64,000 bases of DNA, from positions 27,846-91,845 of the forward strand of contig NZ_MRCS01000025.1 of the NCBI RefSeq assembly GCF_002303925.1, written 5' to 3'. The notes below the pieces were generated by a model. That model searched no databases. It was given only the letters and a program-made list of their open reading frames with translations, and had not been told where the DNA came from. The DNA comes from Pseudomonas sp. ACN8. Lineage in GTDB: Bacteria > Pseudomonadota > Gammaproteobacteria > Pseudomonadales > Pseudomonadaceae. The position numbers and the translations under genes are program-made. Of the stretch, positions 1-9,037 are shown one piece after another; within the stretch, counting starts at the first letter, position 1, and each line of letters opens with the position of its first letter.

Positions 1-901
1 GCATCTGGTGCAGGTCATCGAGCGCAAGGCCGGGCAGGTTCATCGCCACGTCAAGACCGGGCGCACACACCTGATGGACGCCATGCCGGTGCGCATGAGC
101 CAAGTGCTCAATGGTTGGGCGCAGCAGCTCAGGGCCAACATCAGCCATCTGCAGGACTTGCTGCCAAGCCTGCAATCCCTGGCCCAGGGCGGTACGGCGG
201 TGGGCACGGGTGTCAACGCCCACCCCGAGTTCGCGGCGCGTTTCAGCCGGCAGCTAAGCAAATTGACCCATGTTGAGTTCCAGCCAGGCAAGGACCTGTT
301 CGCACTGATCGGCTCCCAGGACACTGCCGTTGCCGTTTCCGGGCAGCTAAAAGCCACCGCCGTATCGCTGATGAAAATCGCCAACGACCTGCGCTGGATG
401 AACTCCGGACCGTTGGCCGGCCTTGGCGAGATCGAGCTGGAAGCCTTGCAGCCGGGGTCTTCGATCATGCCGGGCAAGGTCAACCCGGTCATTCCCGAGG
501 CCACCGCGATGGTCGCGGCTCAGGTCATCGGCAACGACAGCGTGATCACCATCGCCGGTCAGTCGGGCAATTTCGAACTGAACGTGATGCTGCCGATCAT
601 CGCCCAGAACTTGTTGAGCAGTATCGAGTTGCTGGCCAATTCCAGCCGTCTGCTGGCAGACAAGGCCATCGCCAGCTTCAAGGTCAACGAAGGCCGGATC
701 AAGGAAGCGCTGTCACGCAACCCGATTCTGGTGACCGCGCTCAACCCGGTCATCGGTTACCAGAAGGCTGCCGAGATTGCCAAGAAGGCCTATCAGCAAG
801 GCCGGCCGGTGATTGACGTCGCGCTGGAACACACCGATCTGTCGCGCAGCCAGCTGGAAGAGTTGCTCAACCCGGAAAAACTCACCGCGGGCGGCGTGTA
901 A
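1..901 (+). CDS. fumC: Class II fumarate hydratase, C-terminal part (5' end outside window)
   Basis: Interconverts fumarate and malate in the TCA cycle as an oxygen-stable, iron-independent fumarase. The frame is open to the first base, so only the last ~300 residues are present. The fumarase/aspartase signature GSSIMPGKVNP lies at about 470-500, preceded by the TGRTHLMDA substrate-binding stretch. It is followed by orfX and sodA, the arrangement of the iron-starvation fumC-orfX-sodA operon of Pseudomonas. By family knowledge that operon is Fur-controlled, but its promoter would lie upstream of this window. Confidence 0.97.
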   Translation, partial: HLVQVIERKAGQVHRHVKTGRTHLMDAMPVRMSQVLNGWAQQLRANISHLQDLLPSLQSLAQGGTAVGTGVNAHPEFAARFSRQLSKLTHVEFQPGKDLFALIGSQDTAVAVSGQLKATAVSLMKIANDLRWMNSGPLAGLGEIELEALQPGSSIMPGKVNPVIPEATAMVAAQVIGNDSVITIAGQSGNFELNVMLPIIAQNLLSSIELLANSSRLLADKAIASFKVNEGRIKEALSRNPILVTALNPVIGYQKAAEIAKKAYQQGRPVIDVALEHTDLSRSQLEELLNPEKLTAGGV

Positions 902-928
902 GCCCCGTTACCGCTTTGGAGGCGCACC

Positions 929-1357
929 ATGGAGCACTGGAAACGCACGATCGAAAGAGCCAACCGTTTTTTCATGCTGGGTGAACTGGTCGATGCCCGC
1001 GAGGCGTATCTGCAGGCGTTGGCCCTGGCCCAGGTGCTGTTCGAGCGCTGGGCGGATGCCGACGAAGCGGTGGCGGCCTGCGTGATTTCCCATCACAACC
1101 TGGCGGACCTGCACTTGTGTCTGAACCAGCCGGAGGAGAGCGCCGAATACTTGTGTGCCATCCATCAACGGCTGTTGCAGACCCTGCAGGACCCGCGTCT
1201 GCCGCAGGCATTGCGAGAAGCCGCGTTGCGCCAGAGCAGCAAGACCTACGTCGAGCTGCTGAATTTCATCAGTGAACATGGCGAATATCCGCGTACCCAT
1301 CGACTGCTGCACATCGATGTCGCTTTGTCTGCGCCTCATCATCATGGAGTCCATTGA
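929..1357 (+). CDS. OrfX, conserved protein between fumC and sodA
   Basis: A 142-residue, mostly helical, His- and Cys-containing soluble protein of unknown function. A strong TTTGGAGG ribosome site precedes the ATG. It sits 27 bases after fumC and ends two bases before the sodA start, so the three genes are almost certainly cotranscribed. It corresponds to the orfX of the Pseudomonas fumC-orfX-sodA operon. The tandem helices (AREAYLQALALAQ, then NLADLHLCLNQ) suggest a TPR-like fold, which is inference only. Confidence 0.85.
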   Translation: MEHWKRTIERANRFFMLGELVDAREAYLQALALAQVLFERWADADEAVAACVISHHNLADLHLCLNQPEESAEYLCAIHQRLLQTLQDPRLPQALREAALRQSSKTYVELLNFISEHGEYPRTHRLLHIDVALSAPHHHGVH

Positions 1358-1359
1358 AC

Positions 1360-1971
1360 ATGGCTTTTACCCTGCCTGCCTTGCCGTACGCCTACGACGC
1401 CCTGGAACCGCATATCGATGCGCAGACCATGGAGATTCACTACACCAAGCATCACCAGACTTACATCAACAACCTCAACGCGGCCGTCGAGGGCACCGAG
1501 TATGCCGATTGGTCCGTGGAGAAGCTGGTGTCTGCCGTTCAGCAGTTGCCGGAAAAACTTCGCGCCGCGGTGATCAATCAGGGCGGCGGCCACGCCAACC
1601 ATTCGCTGTTCTGGGAAGTCATGACGCCCGGCGGCGGTGGCGAGCCCGAAGGTGCGCTGGCCAAGGCCATCGATGAACAACTGGGCGGCCTCGACAGATT
1701 CAAGGAAGCCTTTACCAAGGCTGCATTGACCCGCTTCGGCAGTGGCTGGGCCTGGCTGAGCGTGACCCCGCAACAGACCCTGGTGGTGGAAAGCAGCGGT
1801 AACCAGGACAGTCCGCTAATGAACGGCAATACCCCGATTCTGGGCCTCGACGTCTGGGAGCACGCCTATTACCTGCGTTATCAGAACCGTCGTCCGGAAT
1901 ACATCAGCGCGTTCTACAACGTGATCAATTGGCCGCAAGTCGCAGCGCGCTATCAGGCCGCACTGGTTTAA
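1360..1971 (+). CDS. sodA: Superoxide dismutase, Mn/Fe family (Mn-type SodA)
   Basis: Converts superoxide to hydrogen peroxide and oxygen in the cytoplasm. At 203 residues it has the usual family length. Metal ligands are visible: the first His in the TKHHQTYINNLN region, a second in HANHSLFW, and the Asp and His of the DVWEHAYYLRYQ signature near the C-terminus. I chose ATG 1360, with GGAG at 1346, over an in-frame TTG at 1354 that overlaps the orfX stop. As last gene of the fumC operon it would supply a non-iron SOD when iron is scarce. Confidence 0.96.
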   Translation: MAFTLPALPYAYDALEPHIDAQTMEIHYTKHHQTYINNLNAAVEGTEYADWSVEKLVSAVQQLPEKLRAAVINQGGGHANHSLFWEVMTPGGGGEPEGALAKAIDEQLGGLDRFKEAFTKAALTRFGSGWAWLSVTPQQTLVVESSGNQDSPLMNGNTPILGLDVWEHAYYLRYQNRRPEYISAFYNVINWPQVAARYQAALV

Positions 1972-2002
1972 GTCTTCTAAAAAACAAATCCAAGGCTGGG
2001 CT

Positions 2003-2896
2003 ATGGGCACTGAAACACTGGCGATCGGAAGTGGACGGATGTTTCGTTACGCGTTTGGATCGCTGTTACTGCTGGCAGGTATGAGCCTATTGGTTGCCCA
2101 CGGGCTGGCATGGCTTGATCTTGAGCCGAAGCTGCTACGTGCACTGCAAGGCGGTGCGATCTGCGCCTTGGGTACCGCGCTGGGCGCGGTGCCGGTGTTG
2201 GTGATTAGCCGGATGCCGCAGGTGCTCAGCGACACACTGCTTGGCTTTGGTGCTGGCGTGATGCTCGCGGCGACGGCATTTTCGCTGATCGTTCCGGGCA
2301 TCTCTGCCGCCGAAGGGCTTGGCCTGTCACCCTGGGCGTCCAGTGGGCTGATCAGCTTCGGCATTATGCTCGGTGCGTTCGGGTTGTTCCTGGTGGATCG
2401 GAAGGTCTCCGGGGCCAGCCCGGACATACTGGTCGGCACACTGGAGCGACCGGTCATTGCTCCGCGCATCTGGTTGTTCGTGTTTGCGATCATTGCCCAC
2501 AACATTCCCGAAGGCATGGCGGTCGGTGTTTCGGCCGGTGGCGCAATGCCTGACGCCGATAGCCTGGCCATGGGCATTGCCTTGCAGGATGTGCCGGAAG
2601 GGTTGGTCATCGCTTTGGTACTGGCCGGGGCAGGGATGTCCAGGATCAAGGCGTTCCTGATCGGTGCCGCATCAGGGTTGGTCGAGCCGGTGTTTGCACT
2701 GCTATGCGCCTGGCTGGTAAGCCTGGCCGAGCTGCTGTTGCCCTTGGGATTGGCGCTGGCGGCGGGGGCGATGTTGCTGGTGGTGACCCATGAAATCATT
2801 CCCGAGTCGCGCCGCAATGGTCATGACAAGCTTGCCAGCCTCGGGCTGCTGATGGGGTTCTGTTTGATGATGGTGATGGATACAGCCCTCGCTTGA
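2003..2896 (+). CDS. ZIP-family metal transporter (ZupT/GufA-like)
   Basis: An inner-membrane divalent cation transporter of 297 residues with about eight hydrophobic segments. The two metal-binding helices typical of ZIP proteins are clear: HNIPEGMAVGVS (around residue 168) and QDVPEGLVIAL (around residue 196). They carry the conserved His/Glu-Pro-Glu-Gly residues. It follows sodA by about 30 bases, so read-through is possible. Zinc or manganese uptake is the likely role, but the substrate cannot be read from sequence. Confidence 0.9.
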   Translation: MGTETLAIGSGRMFRYAFGSLLLLAGMSLLVAHGLAWLDLEPKLLRALQGGAICALGTALGAVPVLVISRMPQVLSDTLLGFGAGVMLAATAFSLIVPGISAAEGLGLSPWASSGLISFGIMLGAFGLFLVDRKVSGASPDILVGTLERPVIAPRIWLFVFAIIAHNIPEGMAVGVSAGGAMPDADSLAMGIALQDVPEGLVIALVLAGAGMSRIKAFLIGAASGLVEPVFALLCAWLVSLAELLLPLGLALAAGAMLLVVTHEIIPESRRNGHDKLASLGLLMGFCLMMVMDTALA

Positions 2897-2915
2897 TTTG
2901 TGGCGAGGGGCTTTT
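2884..2915 (+). terminator. Rho-independent terminator after the ZIP transporter gene
   Basis: A hairpin with arms AGCCCTCGC (2884-2892) and GCGAGGGGCT (2903-2912, one bulged G), followed by a short T run. The stem overlaps the stop codon. It separates this gene from the convergent ptsO, which ends at 2925. Confidence 0.65.
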
Positions 2916-2924
2916 GTGGTTGTA

Positions 2925-3197
2925 TTACTCGCCTTCGTCGAAGTAGTTGTTGATCAGCGCCACCAGCGCTTCCAGCGCTTCCTGTTCCTGCTCGCCTTCT
3001 GTGCTCAAGTGGATCGTGGTGCCTTTGCCGGCGGCCAGCATCATCATCGCCATGATGCTTTTGCCATCGACCATGGACTCTGGTGTACGACCGGCCCGGA
3101 TCTGGCACGGGAACTGACCTGCCACCCCAACGAATTTTGCAGAAGCGCGAGCGTGCAGGCCCAATTTATTGATGATTTCGATTTCCAGAGCAGGCAT
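2925..3197 (-). CDS. ptsO: Nitrogen-PTS phosphocarrier protein NPr (HPr family)
   Basis: Carries phosphate from EI-Ntr (PtsP) to PtsN in the nitrogen phosphotransferase system. This 90-residue HPr-fold protein has the active-site His15 in NKLGLHARASAKFV and the conserved SIMAMMMLAAGKG segment around the regulatory serine. It is the last gene of the rpoN-hpf-ptsN-rapZ-ptsO cluster, 15 bases after rapZ. This system signals nitrogen/carbon state rather than importing sugar. Confidence 0.95.
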   Translation of the reverse strand: MPALEIEIINKLGLHARASAKFVGVAGQFPCQIRAGRTPESMVDGKSIMAMMMLAAGKGTTIHLSTEGEQEQEALEALVALINNYFDEGE

Positions 3198-3212
3198 CGC
3201 GATGTGAATCCT

Positions 3213-4070
3213 TTAGCTGAGGTCGCGGTGGCGGACCTGGACGTTCTTCAGGGATTGTTGCAGCGTCTGCCCCAGACGCTCGGTCAGGTAGACGGAACGG
3301 TGATGTCCGCCAGTGCAGCCAATGGCAATGGTGACGTAGGCGCGGTTGCTGGCGGCAAAACGAGGCAGCCACTTTAGCAGGTATGTGGAAATGTCCTGGA
3401 ACATCTCTTCGACATCCGGTTGTGCCGCCAGGTATTCGGCAACCGGTTGATCGAGCCCGGACTGCTCGCGCAACTCCGGTTTCCAGTAAGGGTTGGGCAG
3501 GCAGCGCACATCGAACACCAGGTCGGCGTCCACCGGCATGCCGCGCTTGAAGCCGAAGGACTCCACCAGGAACGCAGTCCCAGGTTCCGGCTGATTCAAC
3601 AGGCGCAGTTTGATGGCATCGCGCAGTTGATACAGGTTCAGGCTGGTGGTGTTGATCTTGAGATCGGCAAGGTCGGCAATCGGCCCGAGCAGGACGCTCT
3701 CGACGTTGATGGCTTCGGCCAGCGAGCGGTTGGCGTTGCTCAGGGGGTGACGTCGGCGGGTTTCGGAGAAACGCTTGAGCAGGGTTTCTTCGTCGGCGTC
3801 CAGGTACAGCACATCGCACTTGATGTGGCGGGCACGGACTTCCTCGAGCAGGTCGGGGAAACGTGACAGGTGGCTGGGCAGGTTGCGCGCGTCAATGGAA
3901 ACGGCGACCAGCGGCTGCAACATCTCGGTATGAACCAGGGCGCGTTCGGCCAGCTCCGGCAGCAGACCGGCGGGCAGGTTGTCGATGCAGTAGTAGCCGT
4001 TGTCCTCAAGAACGTTGAGGGCGGTACTTTTACCTGAGCCGGAACGGCCACTGACGATGATCAAGCGCAT
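3213..4070 (-). CDS. rapZ: RNase adapter / nucleotide-binding protein RapZ
   Basis: A P-loop protein that, in enterobacteria, binds the small RNAs GlmY/GlmZ and directs RNase E. The Walker A motif GRSGSGKS is at residues 8-15. A DARN motif and the C-terminal CTGGHHRSVY segment of the family are present, and the 285-residue length is normal. Two bases separate it from ptsN. In pseudomonads the sRNA partners are not established, so the exact role here is inferred from homology. Confidence 0.95.
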   Translation of the reverse strand: MRLIIVSGRSGSGKSTALNVLEDNGYYCIDNLPAGLLPELAERALVHTEMLQPLVAVSIDARNLPSHLSRFPDLLEEVRARHIKCDVLYLDADEETLLKRFSETRRRHPLSNANRSLAEAINVESVLLGPIADLADLKINTTSLNLYQLRDAIKLRLLNQPEPGTAFLVESFGFKRGMPVDADLVFDVRCLPNPYWKPELREQSGLDQPVAEYLAAQPDVEEMFQDISTYLLKWLPRFAASNRAYVTIAIGCTGGHHRSVYLTERLGQTLQQSLKNVQVRHRDLS

Positions 4071-4072
4071 GA

Positions 4073-4537
4073 TTACTGACCGTTTTGCTCGTCCAGGACA
4101 ACCTGATACAGGGCTTCGTTGCTTGCAGCACTTCGCAGCTTTTCGCGCACTTCCTTGCGGTCGAGCATGCTGGCGATCTGGCGCAGCAGCTCAAGGTGCG
4201 CATCGGTGGCGGCTTCCGGGACCAGCAGCACGAACAGCAGGTCAACCGGCGCGCCATCGATGGCGTCGAAATCGATAGGGGCGTCCAGGTGCATCAATGC
4301 ACTGATGGGCGAAACACAGCCCTTGAGACGGCAATGTGGAATGGCGATGCCATTGCCAAACCCGGTGGAGCCGAGTTTTTCACGGGCGATCAGTGCCTCG
4401 AAGACATCTTGCATCTCCAGGGCCGGCACTTCGCGGGCGATCAGATTGGCAATTTGTTCGAGGGCTTTCTTTTTACTGCCTCCCGGCACGTTCACCAGGG
4501 AACGGCCGGGGGTCAGGATACTTTCAAGTCGGATCAT
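4073..4537 (-). CDS. ptsN: PTS IIA-like nitrogen regulatory protein PtsN (EIIA-Ntr)
   Basis: Terminal phosphoacceptor of the nitrogen PTS. Its phosphorylation state regulates other proteins, in enteric bacteria including K+ transport and stress responses. The phosphorylated residue is His68 in the GNGIAIPHCRL motif. The 154-residue PTS_EIIA_2 domain is complete. The gene sits between hpf and rapZ in the conserved rpoN-linked cluster. Confidence 0.96.
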   Translation of the reverse strand: MIRLESILTPGRSLVNVPGGSKKKALEQIANLIAREVPALEMQDVFEALIAREKLGSTGFGNGIAIPHCRLKGCVSPISALMHLDAPIDFDAIDGAPVDLLFVLLVPEAATDAHLELLRQIASMLDRKEVREKLRSAASNEALYQVVLDEQNGQ

Positions 4538-4549
4538 GGGTAGGGAGTG

Positions 4550-4858
4550 TTAACGACCGGTTGCGCCCTGGAGGAGGCTCTGGGTCTTTTCCTTATGCTT
4601 TTTGAGTTGTTTATCCAGCTTGTCGGTGAGTGCGTCGATCGCGGCGTACATATCGGTATGTTCCGCGTTGGCGACCACTTCATTCCCGGGAATATGCAGC
4701 GTGGCTTCGATTTTCTGCTTCAGTTTTTCGACGGTCATCGTGACCTGCACATTAGTGATCTTGTCGAAATGTCGCTCCAATCGTTCGAGTTTTTCGCCGA
4801 TGTAGGTGCGAAGAGGTTCGGTCACTTCCAGTTGGTGTCCACTGATGTTGACTTGCAT
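4550..4858 (-). CDS. hpf: Ribosome hibernation promoting factor, short form
   Basis: Binds the 30S decoding region and promotes 100S ribosome dimers in stationary phase. The true start is ATG 4858 (MQVNISGHQLEV), preceded on the minus strand by AAGGAGAAGC. A longer open frame upstream lacks a ribosome site. The 102-residue protein has the S30AE fold and a Lys-rich C-terminus but no long-form dimerisation domain. It lies between rpoN and ptsN. A second family member lies at 61433-61840. Confidence 0.95.
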   Translation of the reverse strand: MQVNISGHQLEVTEPLRTYIGEKLERLERHFDKITNVQVTMTVEKLKQKIEATLHIPGNEVVANAEHTDMYAAIDALTDKLDKQLKKHKEKTQSLLQGATGR

Positions 4859-4932
4859 ACAGCTTCTCCTTCGTTGCCAGTGCATAAAGCGGTAGACCAG
4901 ATGATCTACCACTGGAACGCTGTGGCGTGGCT

Positions 4933-6426
4933 CTACATCAACCGCTTGCGTTCGCTCGAAGGCGCGATCCCGAGGGATTCGCGGTACTTGGCGACGGTGC
5001 GGCGAGCCACCTGAATGCCTTGTGCCTCCAGTAAACCAGCGATCTTGCTGTCACTCAACGGCTTTTTCTGATTTTCCGCTGCAACCAGTTTTTTGATGAT
5101 CGCCCGGATCGCCGTGGACGAGCATTCGCCGCCTTCGGAGGTGCTTACGTGACTGGAGAAAAAGTACTTCAGTTCATAAATGCCCCGGGGGGTGTGCATG
5201 AACTTCTGGGTGGTCACCCGTGAAATCGTCGATTCATGCATGCCGACCGCTTCGGCGATGTCATGCAGGACCAGCGGCTTCATGGCTTCGTCGCCATATT
5301 CGAGGAACCCGCGCTGATGCTCGACGATCTGGGTGGCAACCTTCATCAGGGTTTCATTGCGGCTTTGCAGGCTCTTGATGAACCAGCGGGCCTCCTGCAA
5401 CTGATTGCGCATGAAGGTGTTGTCGGCACTGGTGTCGGCGCGGCGCACGAAACCGGCGTATTGGGCATTGACCCGCAGCCGTGGCACCGACTCCTGATTG
5501 AGCTCCACCAGCCAGCGCTCGTTGTCCTTGCGCACGATGACGTCAGGAACGACATACTCGGCTTCGGTGGACTCGATCTGCGAGCCCGGGCGCGGGTTGA
5601 GGCTCTGGACCAGTTCGATGACCTGGCGCAGTTCGTCTTCCTTGAGCTTCATGCGACGCATCAACTGGCTGTAGTCGCGGCTGCCAAGCAGGTCGATGTA
5701 ATCGGTGACCAGGCGCTTGGCCTCGGCCAGCCAAGGGGTCTTGGCAGGCAGCTGGCGCAATTGCAGCAGCAGGCATTCGCCCAGGTTGCGGGCGCCGATG
5801 CCGGCAGGCTCGAATTGCTGGATGCGGTGCAGGACGGCTTCGATTTCGTCCAGTTCGATGTCCAGTTCCGGGTCGAAGGCTTCGAGGATCTCCTCGAGGG
5901 TTTCGTCCAGGTAACCTTGATTGTTGATGCAGTCGATCAGGGTCACGGCGATCAGGCGATCGGTGTCGGACATCGGGGCCAGGTTCAGTTGCCACAGCAA
6001 GTGGCTCTGCAGGCTTTCGCCGGCCGATGTGCGGGTGGTGAAGTCCCACTCGTCATCGTCGTTGCTGGGCAGGCTGCTGGCGCTGGTCTGGTAAACGTCT
6101 TCCCAGGCAGTATCGACGGGAAGTTCGTTGGGAATGCGTTCGTTCCAGTCGCCTTCCTCAAGGTTATCAACCGTAGGGGCGCTTTCCTGGTAGGAAGGTT
6201 CCTGAATATCCGTGTTGGGCTTTTGTTCGGCGTTGTCGGCCAAGGGGTCGGAGTTGTCGAAGTCGTCGCCTTCTTCCTGGCGTTCGAGCATCGGATTGGA
6301 CTCCAGGGCCTCCTGGATTTCCTGTTGCAGGTCCAGGGTCGACAATTGGAGCAGGCGGATGGCCTGTTGCAGCTGCGGTGTCATCGTCAGCTGCTGGCCC
6401 ATTCTCAAGACTAGCGATGGTTTCAT
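4933..6426 (-). CDS. rpoN: RNA polymerase sigma-54 factor RpoN
   Basis: Directs RNA polymerase to -24/-12 promoters used for nitrogen assimilation, motility and other activator-dependent genes. The N-terminus is the glutamine-rich activator-interacting region I (LRMGQQLTMTPQLQQAIRLLQLS). It is followed by an acidic linker, the core-binding domain and a helix-turn-helix. The RpoN box ARRTVAKYRE lies near the C-terminus. At 497 residues it is full length, and it heads the minus-strand hpf-ptsN-rapZ-ptsO group. Confidence 0.98.
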   Translation of the reverse strand: MKPSLVLRMGQQLTMTPQLQQAIRLLQLSTLDLQQEIQEALESNPMLERQEEGDDFDNSDPLADNAEQKPNTDIQEPSYQESAPTVDNLEEGDWNERIPNELPVDTAWEDVYQTSASSLPSNDDDEWDFTTRTSAGESLQSHLLWQLNLAPMSDTDRLIAVTLIDCINNQGYLDETLEEILEAFDPELDIELDEIEAVLHRIQQFEPAGIGARNLGECLLLQLRQLPAKTPWLAEAKRLVTDYIDLLGSRDYSQLMRRMKLKEDELRQVIELVQSLNPRPGSQIESTEAEYVVPDVIVRKDNERWLVELNQESVPRLRVNAQYAGFVRRADTSADNTFMRNQLQEARWFIKSLQSRNETLMKVATQIVEHQRGFLEYGDEAMKPLVLHDIAEAVGMHESTISRVTTQKFMHTPRGIYELKYFFSSHVSTSEGGECSSTAIRAIIKKLVAAENQKKPLSDSKIAGLLEAQGIQVARRTVAKYRESLGIAPSSERKRLM

Positions 6427-6672
6427 GGCAGGGGCTTAACACCTTATTCGCCGGCGCACATGCGCCATCCACTACAGGGCGCCGGGGCGCCAAACTTAAG
6501 CAAATTATATGCCTGAAACTGAAGGATTTGCCTAGAGCGCTGTAACAATAAAAAACTATAAAGTTGTGTTGCTGCGCTGCCCTTGTCGGGGGCTGACGAC
6601 GCTTGTCGGCACGAGGCGCTGGTGAGTGGGCCGGTCAGGTGCCCGGGCGACTGCCTGGGCACAGCTCAGCGC

Positions 6673-7398
6673 TTACAGGCGGAACTCATGGCCCAGATAC
6701 ACTTCCTTGACCAGATCGTTGGCCAGGATGGTCTCTGCGTCGCCTTCGGCGATCAGTTGGCCGTCATTGACGATATAGGCGGTTTCACAGATATCCAGGG
6801 TTTCACGAACGTTGTGGTCCGTGATCAGCACGCCAATGCCTTTGGCCTTGAGGTGGTGAATGATCTGCTTGATGTCGCCGACCGAAATCGGGTCCACGCC
6901 GGCGAAGGGTTCGTCGAGGAGGATGAATTTCGGGTTGGTGGCCAGGGCGCGGGCGATTTCCACGCGACGGCGCTCACCACCGGACAGGCTCATGCCCAGG
7001 TTGTCGCGGATGTGGCTGATGTGGAACTCCTGCAGCAGGCTTTCCAGCTCCTTGCGACGGCCGGCCTTGTCGAGTTCCTTGCGGGTCTCGAGGATGGCCA
7101 TGATGTTGTCGGCCACCGACAGCTTGCGAAAGATCGATGCTTCCTGCGGCAGGTAGCCGATACCGGCTTTTGCACGGCCGTGCATCGGCTGGTGGCTGAC
7201 GTCCAGGTCGTCGATCAGGACGCGTCCCTGGTCAGCCTGTACCAGGCCGACGATCATGTAGAAGCAGGTGGTCTTGCCGGCGCCGTTCGGGCCAAGCAGG
7301 CCGACGATCTGGCCGCTGTCGATGGACAGGCTGACGTCACGCACGACCTGGCGGCTCTTGTAGCTCTTGGCCAGATGCTGAGCTTTCAGAGTTGCCAT
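6673..7398 (-). CDS. lptB: LPS export ABC transporter ATP-binding protein LptB
   Basis: ATPase that powers extraction of LPS from the inner membrane by LptB2FGC. Motifs are Walker A GPNGAGKTT, signature LSGGERRR, Walker B FILLDEPFAG and the H-loop ITDHNV. Its 241 residues match the family. Its start overlaps the lptA stop by one base, so translation is probably coupled. The lptF/G permease genes are not in this window. Confidence 0.97.
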   Translation of the reverse strand: MATLKAQHLAKSYKSRQVVRDVSLSIDSGQIVGLLGPNGAGKTTCFYMIVGLVQADQGRVLIDDLDVSHQPMHGRAKAGIGYLPQEASIFRKLSVADNIMAILETRKELDKAGRRKELESLLQEFHISHIRDNLGMSLSGGERRRVEIARALATNPKFILLDEPFAGVDPISVGDIKQIIHHLKAKGIGVLITDHNVRETLDICETAYIVNDGQLIAEGDAETILANDLVKEVYLGHEFRL

Positions 7399-7946
7399 TA
7401 CTGGGCCTTTTTCTCGTCGGTTTTCTTCTTCGGCTGGATCACCATGTCGATGCGCGGGCGCGACTCTGTGATCTTGCTGCCCGTGGCGCGACCGGCGCTG
7501 GCGAGCTTCTTGTCGGTGTCGTAGACAATTTTTTCGCCTTGGGTGACGTTGTTGTCCTTGTCGACAACTTTGGCCTTGTCGATCAGCACGACGCGATTTT
7601 GCGAGGCGTGATACTGGATCGTCACGCCCCAGCCCTGAACAGGCTTGGTATCACCAGCCGTTTGCAATTGCTCGAAGTACGCCAGGTTGCCCACCGAGGT
7701 CACTACGTCAATGTCGCCAGTCGAGGTGCGGGTAATGGTAACGGTGTTGCCTGTCACCTTCATCGAGCCTTGGGTGATGATCACGTCACCCTTATAGGTC
7801 GCAATGCCTTGCTTGTCGTCCAGTTGGGCGTCGTCGGCCTGAATGCGGATAGGCTGCTGTTGATCTTCCGGCAGAGCCCAGGCGCTCACGCTTCCCAGTG
7901 CTGCGCCCAGACTGAGCAAAATCGGGAGGGTTTTAACGAGCCTCAT
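7398..7946 (-). CDS. lptA: Periplasmic LPS transport protein LptA
   Basis: Forms the periplasmic bridge that carries LPS from LptC to the outer-membrane LptD. A signal peptide (MRLVKTLPILLSLGAALGSVSAWA) precedes a mature OstA/LptA-type beta-jellyroll domain with repeats such as DDAQLDDKQGIATYKGDV. It is 182 residues long. It overlaps lptC by 14 bases and lptB by one base in a tightly packed operon. Confidence 0.95.
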   Translation of the reverse strand: MRLVKTLPILLSLGAALGSVSAWALPEDQQQPIRIQADDAQLDDKQGIATYKGDVIITQGSMKVTGNTVTITRTSTGDIDVVTSVGNLAYFEQLQTAGDTKPVQGWGVTIQYHASQNRVVLIDKAKVVDKDNNVTQGEKIVYDTDKKLASAGRATGSKITESRPRIDMVIQPKKKTDEKKAQ

Positions 7947-8505
7947 ACTGTCCTCTTACGTTCGATAGCAGGTGTATCCTGCTTTCTTTCAAATACGCTT
8001 TCATTCCCTTGCCAGTCGATACACCGCCAGCGCCGTCGATTCTAACGTCTTGCTCGGTCTGCGCATATTGCTGCTGCGGGAACACGGTCATGCGGGTGCT
8101 GGTGATCAGGGTTCTACGGTTTTTCTCGTCGAAGCGCGTGATGCGCACGTCATCGATCAGTTCGACCTGTGTGCCGTCAGGGTTGACCTCGCCGCGCAGG
8201 CTCTGGACGTGCCACGGGAATTCAGTGCCGCGGAACACATTCAGGTCGGGGTTGGTCAGCAATGTCACTTCGGTCGCTTTGAGGTGCTCGACCTTGTCGG
8301 ACACCAGATCATATTGCAGCTTGCCGTCGGGCAGGTACTGCACGCTGTGGGCGTTGATGGCGTAATAGTCGATCGCGCTTTCATCGACCGGCGTTACCGG
8401 CTTGTCGAGGAAGCGTTCCGGGCTGATGTTCCAGTAGCCAACCGCGGCGAATATCGCCGCGATGCAACTGTACATCAGGGTGTTGCGAAACTTTTTGCTC
8501 AGCAT
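7933..8505 (-). CDS. lptC: LPS export protein LptC
   Basis: Bitopic inner-membrane protein linking the LptBFG transporter to LptA. From ATG 8505 (MLSKKFRNTLM) it has 190 residues with one N-terminal membrane segment and a periplasmic LptC domain. I preferred this start to an upstream in-frame ATG that would overlap kdsC. It lies 7 bases downstream of kdsC and overlaps lptA. Confidence 0.93.
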   Translation of the reverse strand: MLSKKFRNTLMYSCIAAIFAAVGYWNISPERFLDKPVTPVDESAIDYYAINAHSVQYLPDGKLQYDLVSDKVEHLKATEVTLLTNPDLNVFRGTEFPWHVQSLRGEVNPDGTQVELIDDVRITRFDEKNRRTLITSTRMTVFPQQQYAQTEQDVRIDGAGGVSTGKGMKAYLKESRIHLLSNVRGQYEAR

Positions 8506-8512
8506 AGTGGGC

Positions 8513-9037
8513 TCACAGGTACGCCGCATTGGCCGCATCGAGGCGGTCCTGGGCGCGCAGGATCAATTCGCAGAATTCGCGAGCGGCACCTTCGCCGCCA
8601 CGGGCGAGGGTGATGCCGTGAGCGTGTTCACGCACGAAACTGGCGGCATTGGCCACCGCCATGCCCAGGCCGACGCGGCGAATCACCGGCAGGTCCGGCA
8701 GGTCGTCGCCGAGGTAGGCCACCTGTTCATGGCTCAGGTTGAGTTGGGCCAGTAGCTCATCGAGTACCACCAGTTTATCTTCGCGACCCTGATAGAGGTG
8801 CGGGATACCGAGGTTTTTGGCCCGCCGCTCGACTACCGGGGTCTTGCGGCCACTGATGATGGCGGTCTGCACGCCGGCGGCCATCAGCATCTTGATGCCC
8901 TGGCCGTCGAGGGTGTTGAACGTCTTGAATTCGCTGCCGTCTTCGAGGAAGTACAGGCGCCCGTCGGTCAGCACGCCATCGACATCGAACACCGCCAGCT
9001 TGATCTGTTTGCCGCGTTGCAGCAGGTCCGCACTCAT
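8513..9037 (-). CDS. kdsC: 3-deoxy-D-manno-octulosonate-8-phosphate phosphatase
   Basis: Hydrolyses Kdo-8-phosphate to Kdo for LPS inner core synthesis. It is a small HAD-family enzyme of 174 residues with the nucleophile motif DVDGVLTD near the N-terminus, the ISGRK segment, and the GDDLPDLPV acidic motif III. Its start overlaps the kdsD stop, so the Kdo enzymes and Lpt genes form one operon. Confidence 0.96.
   Translation of the reverse strand: MSADLLQRGKQIKLAVFDVDGVLTDGRLYFLEDGSEFKTFNTLDGQGIKMLMAAGVQTAIISGRKTPVVERRAKNLGIPHLYQGREDKLVVLDELLAQLNLSHEQVAYLGDDLPDLPVIRRVGLGMAVANAASFVREHAHGITLARGGEGAAREFCELILRAQDRLDAANAAYL

Noticed and set aside
1354..1359. TTG start for sodA two codons upstream
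   Set aside because: It overlaps the orfX stop. ATG 1360 has correctly placed GGAG and gives the standard SodA N-terminus.
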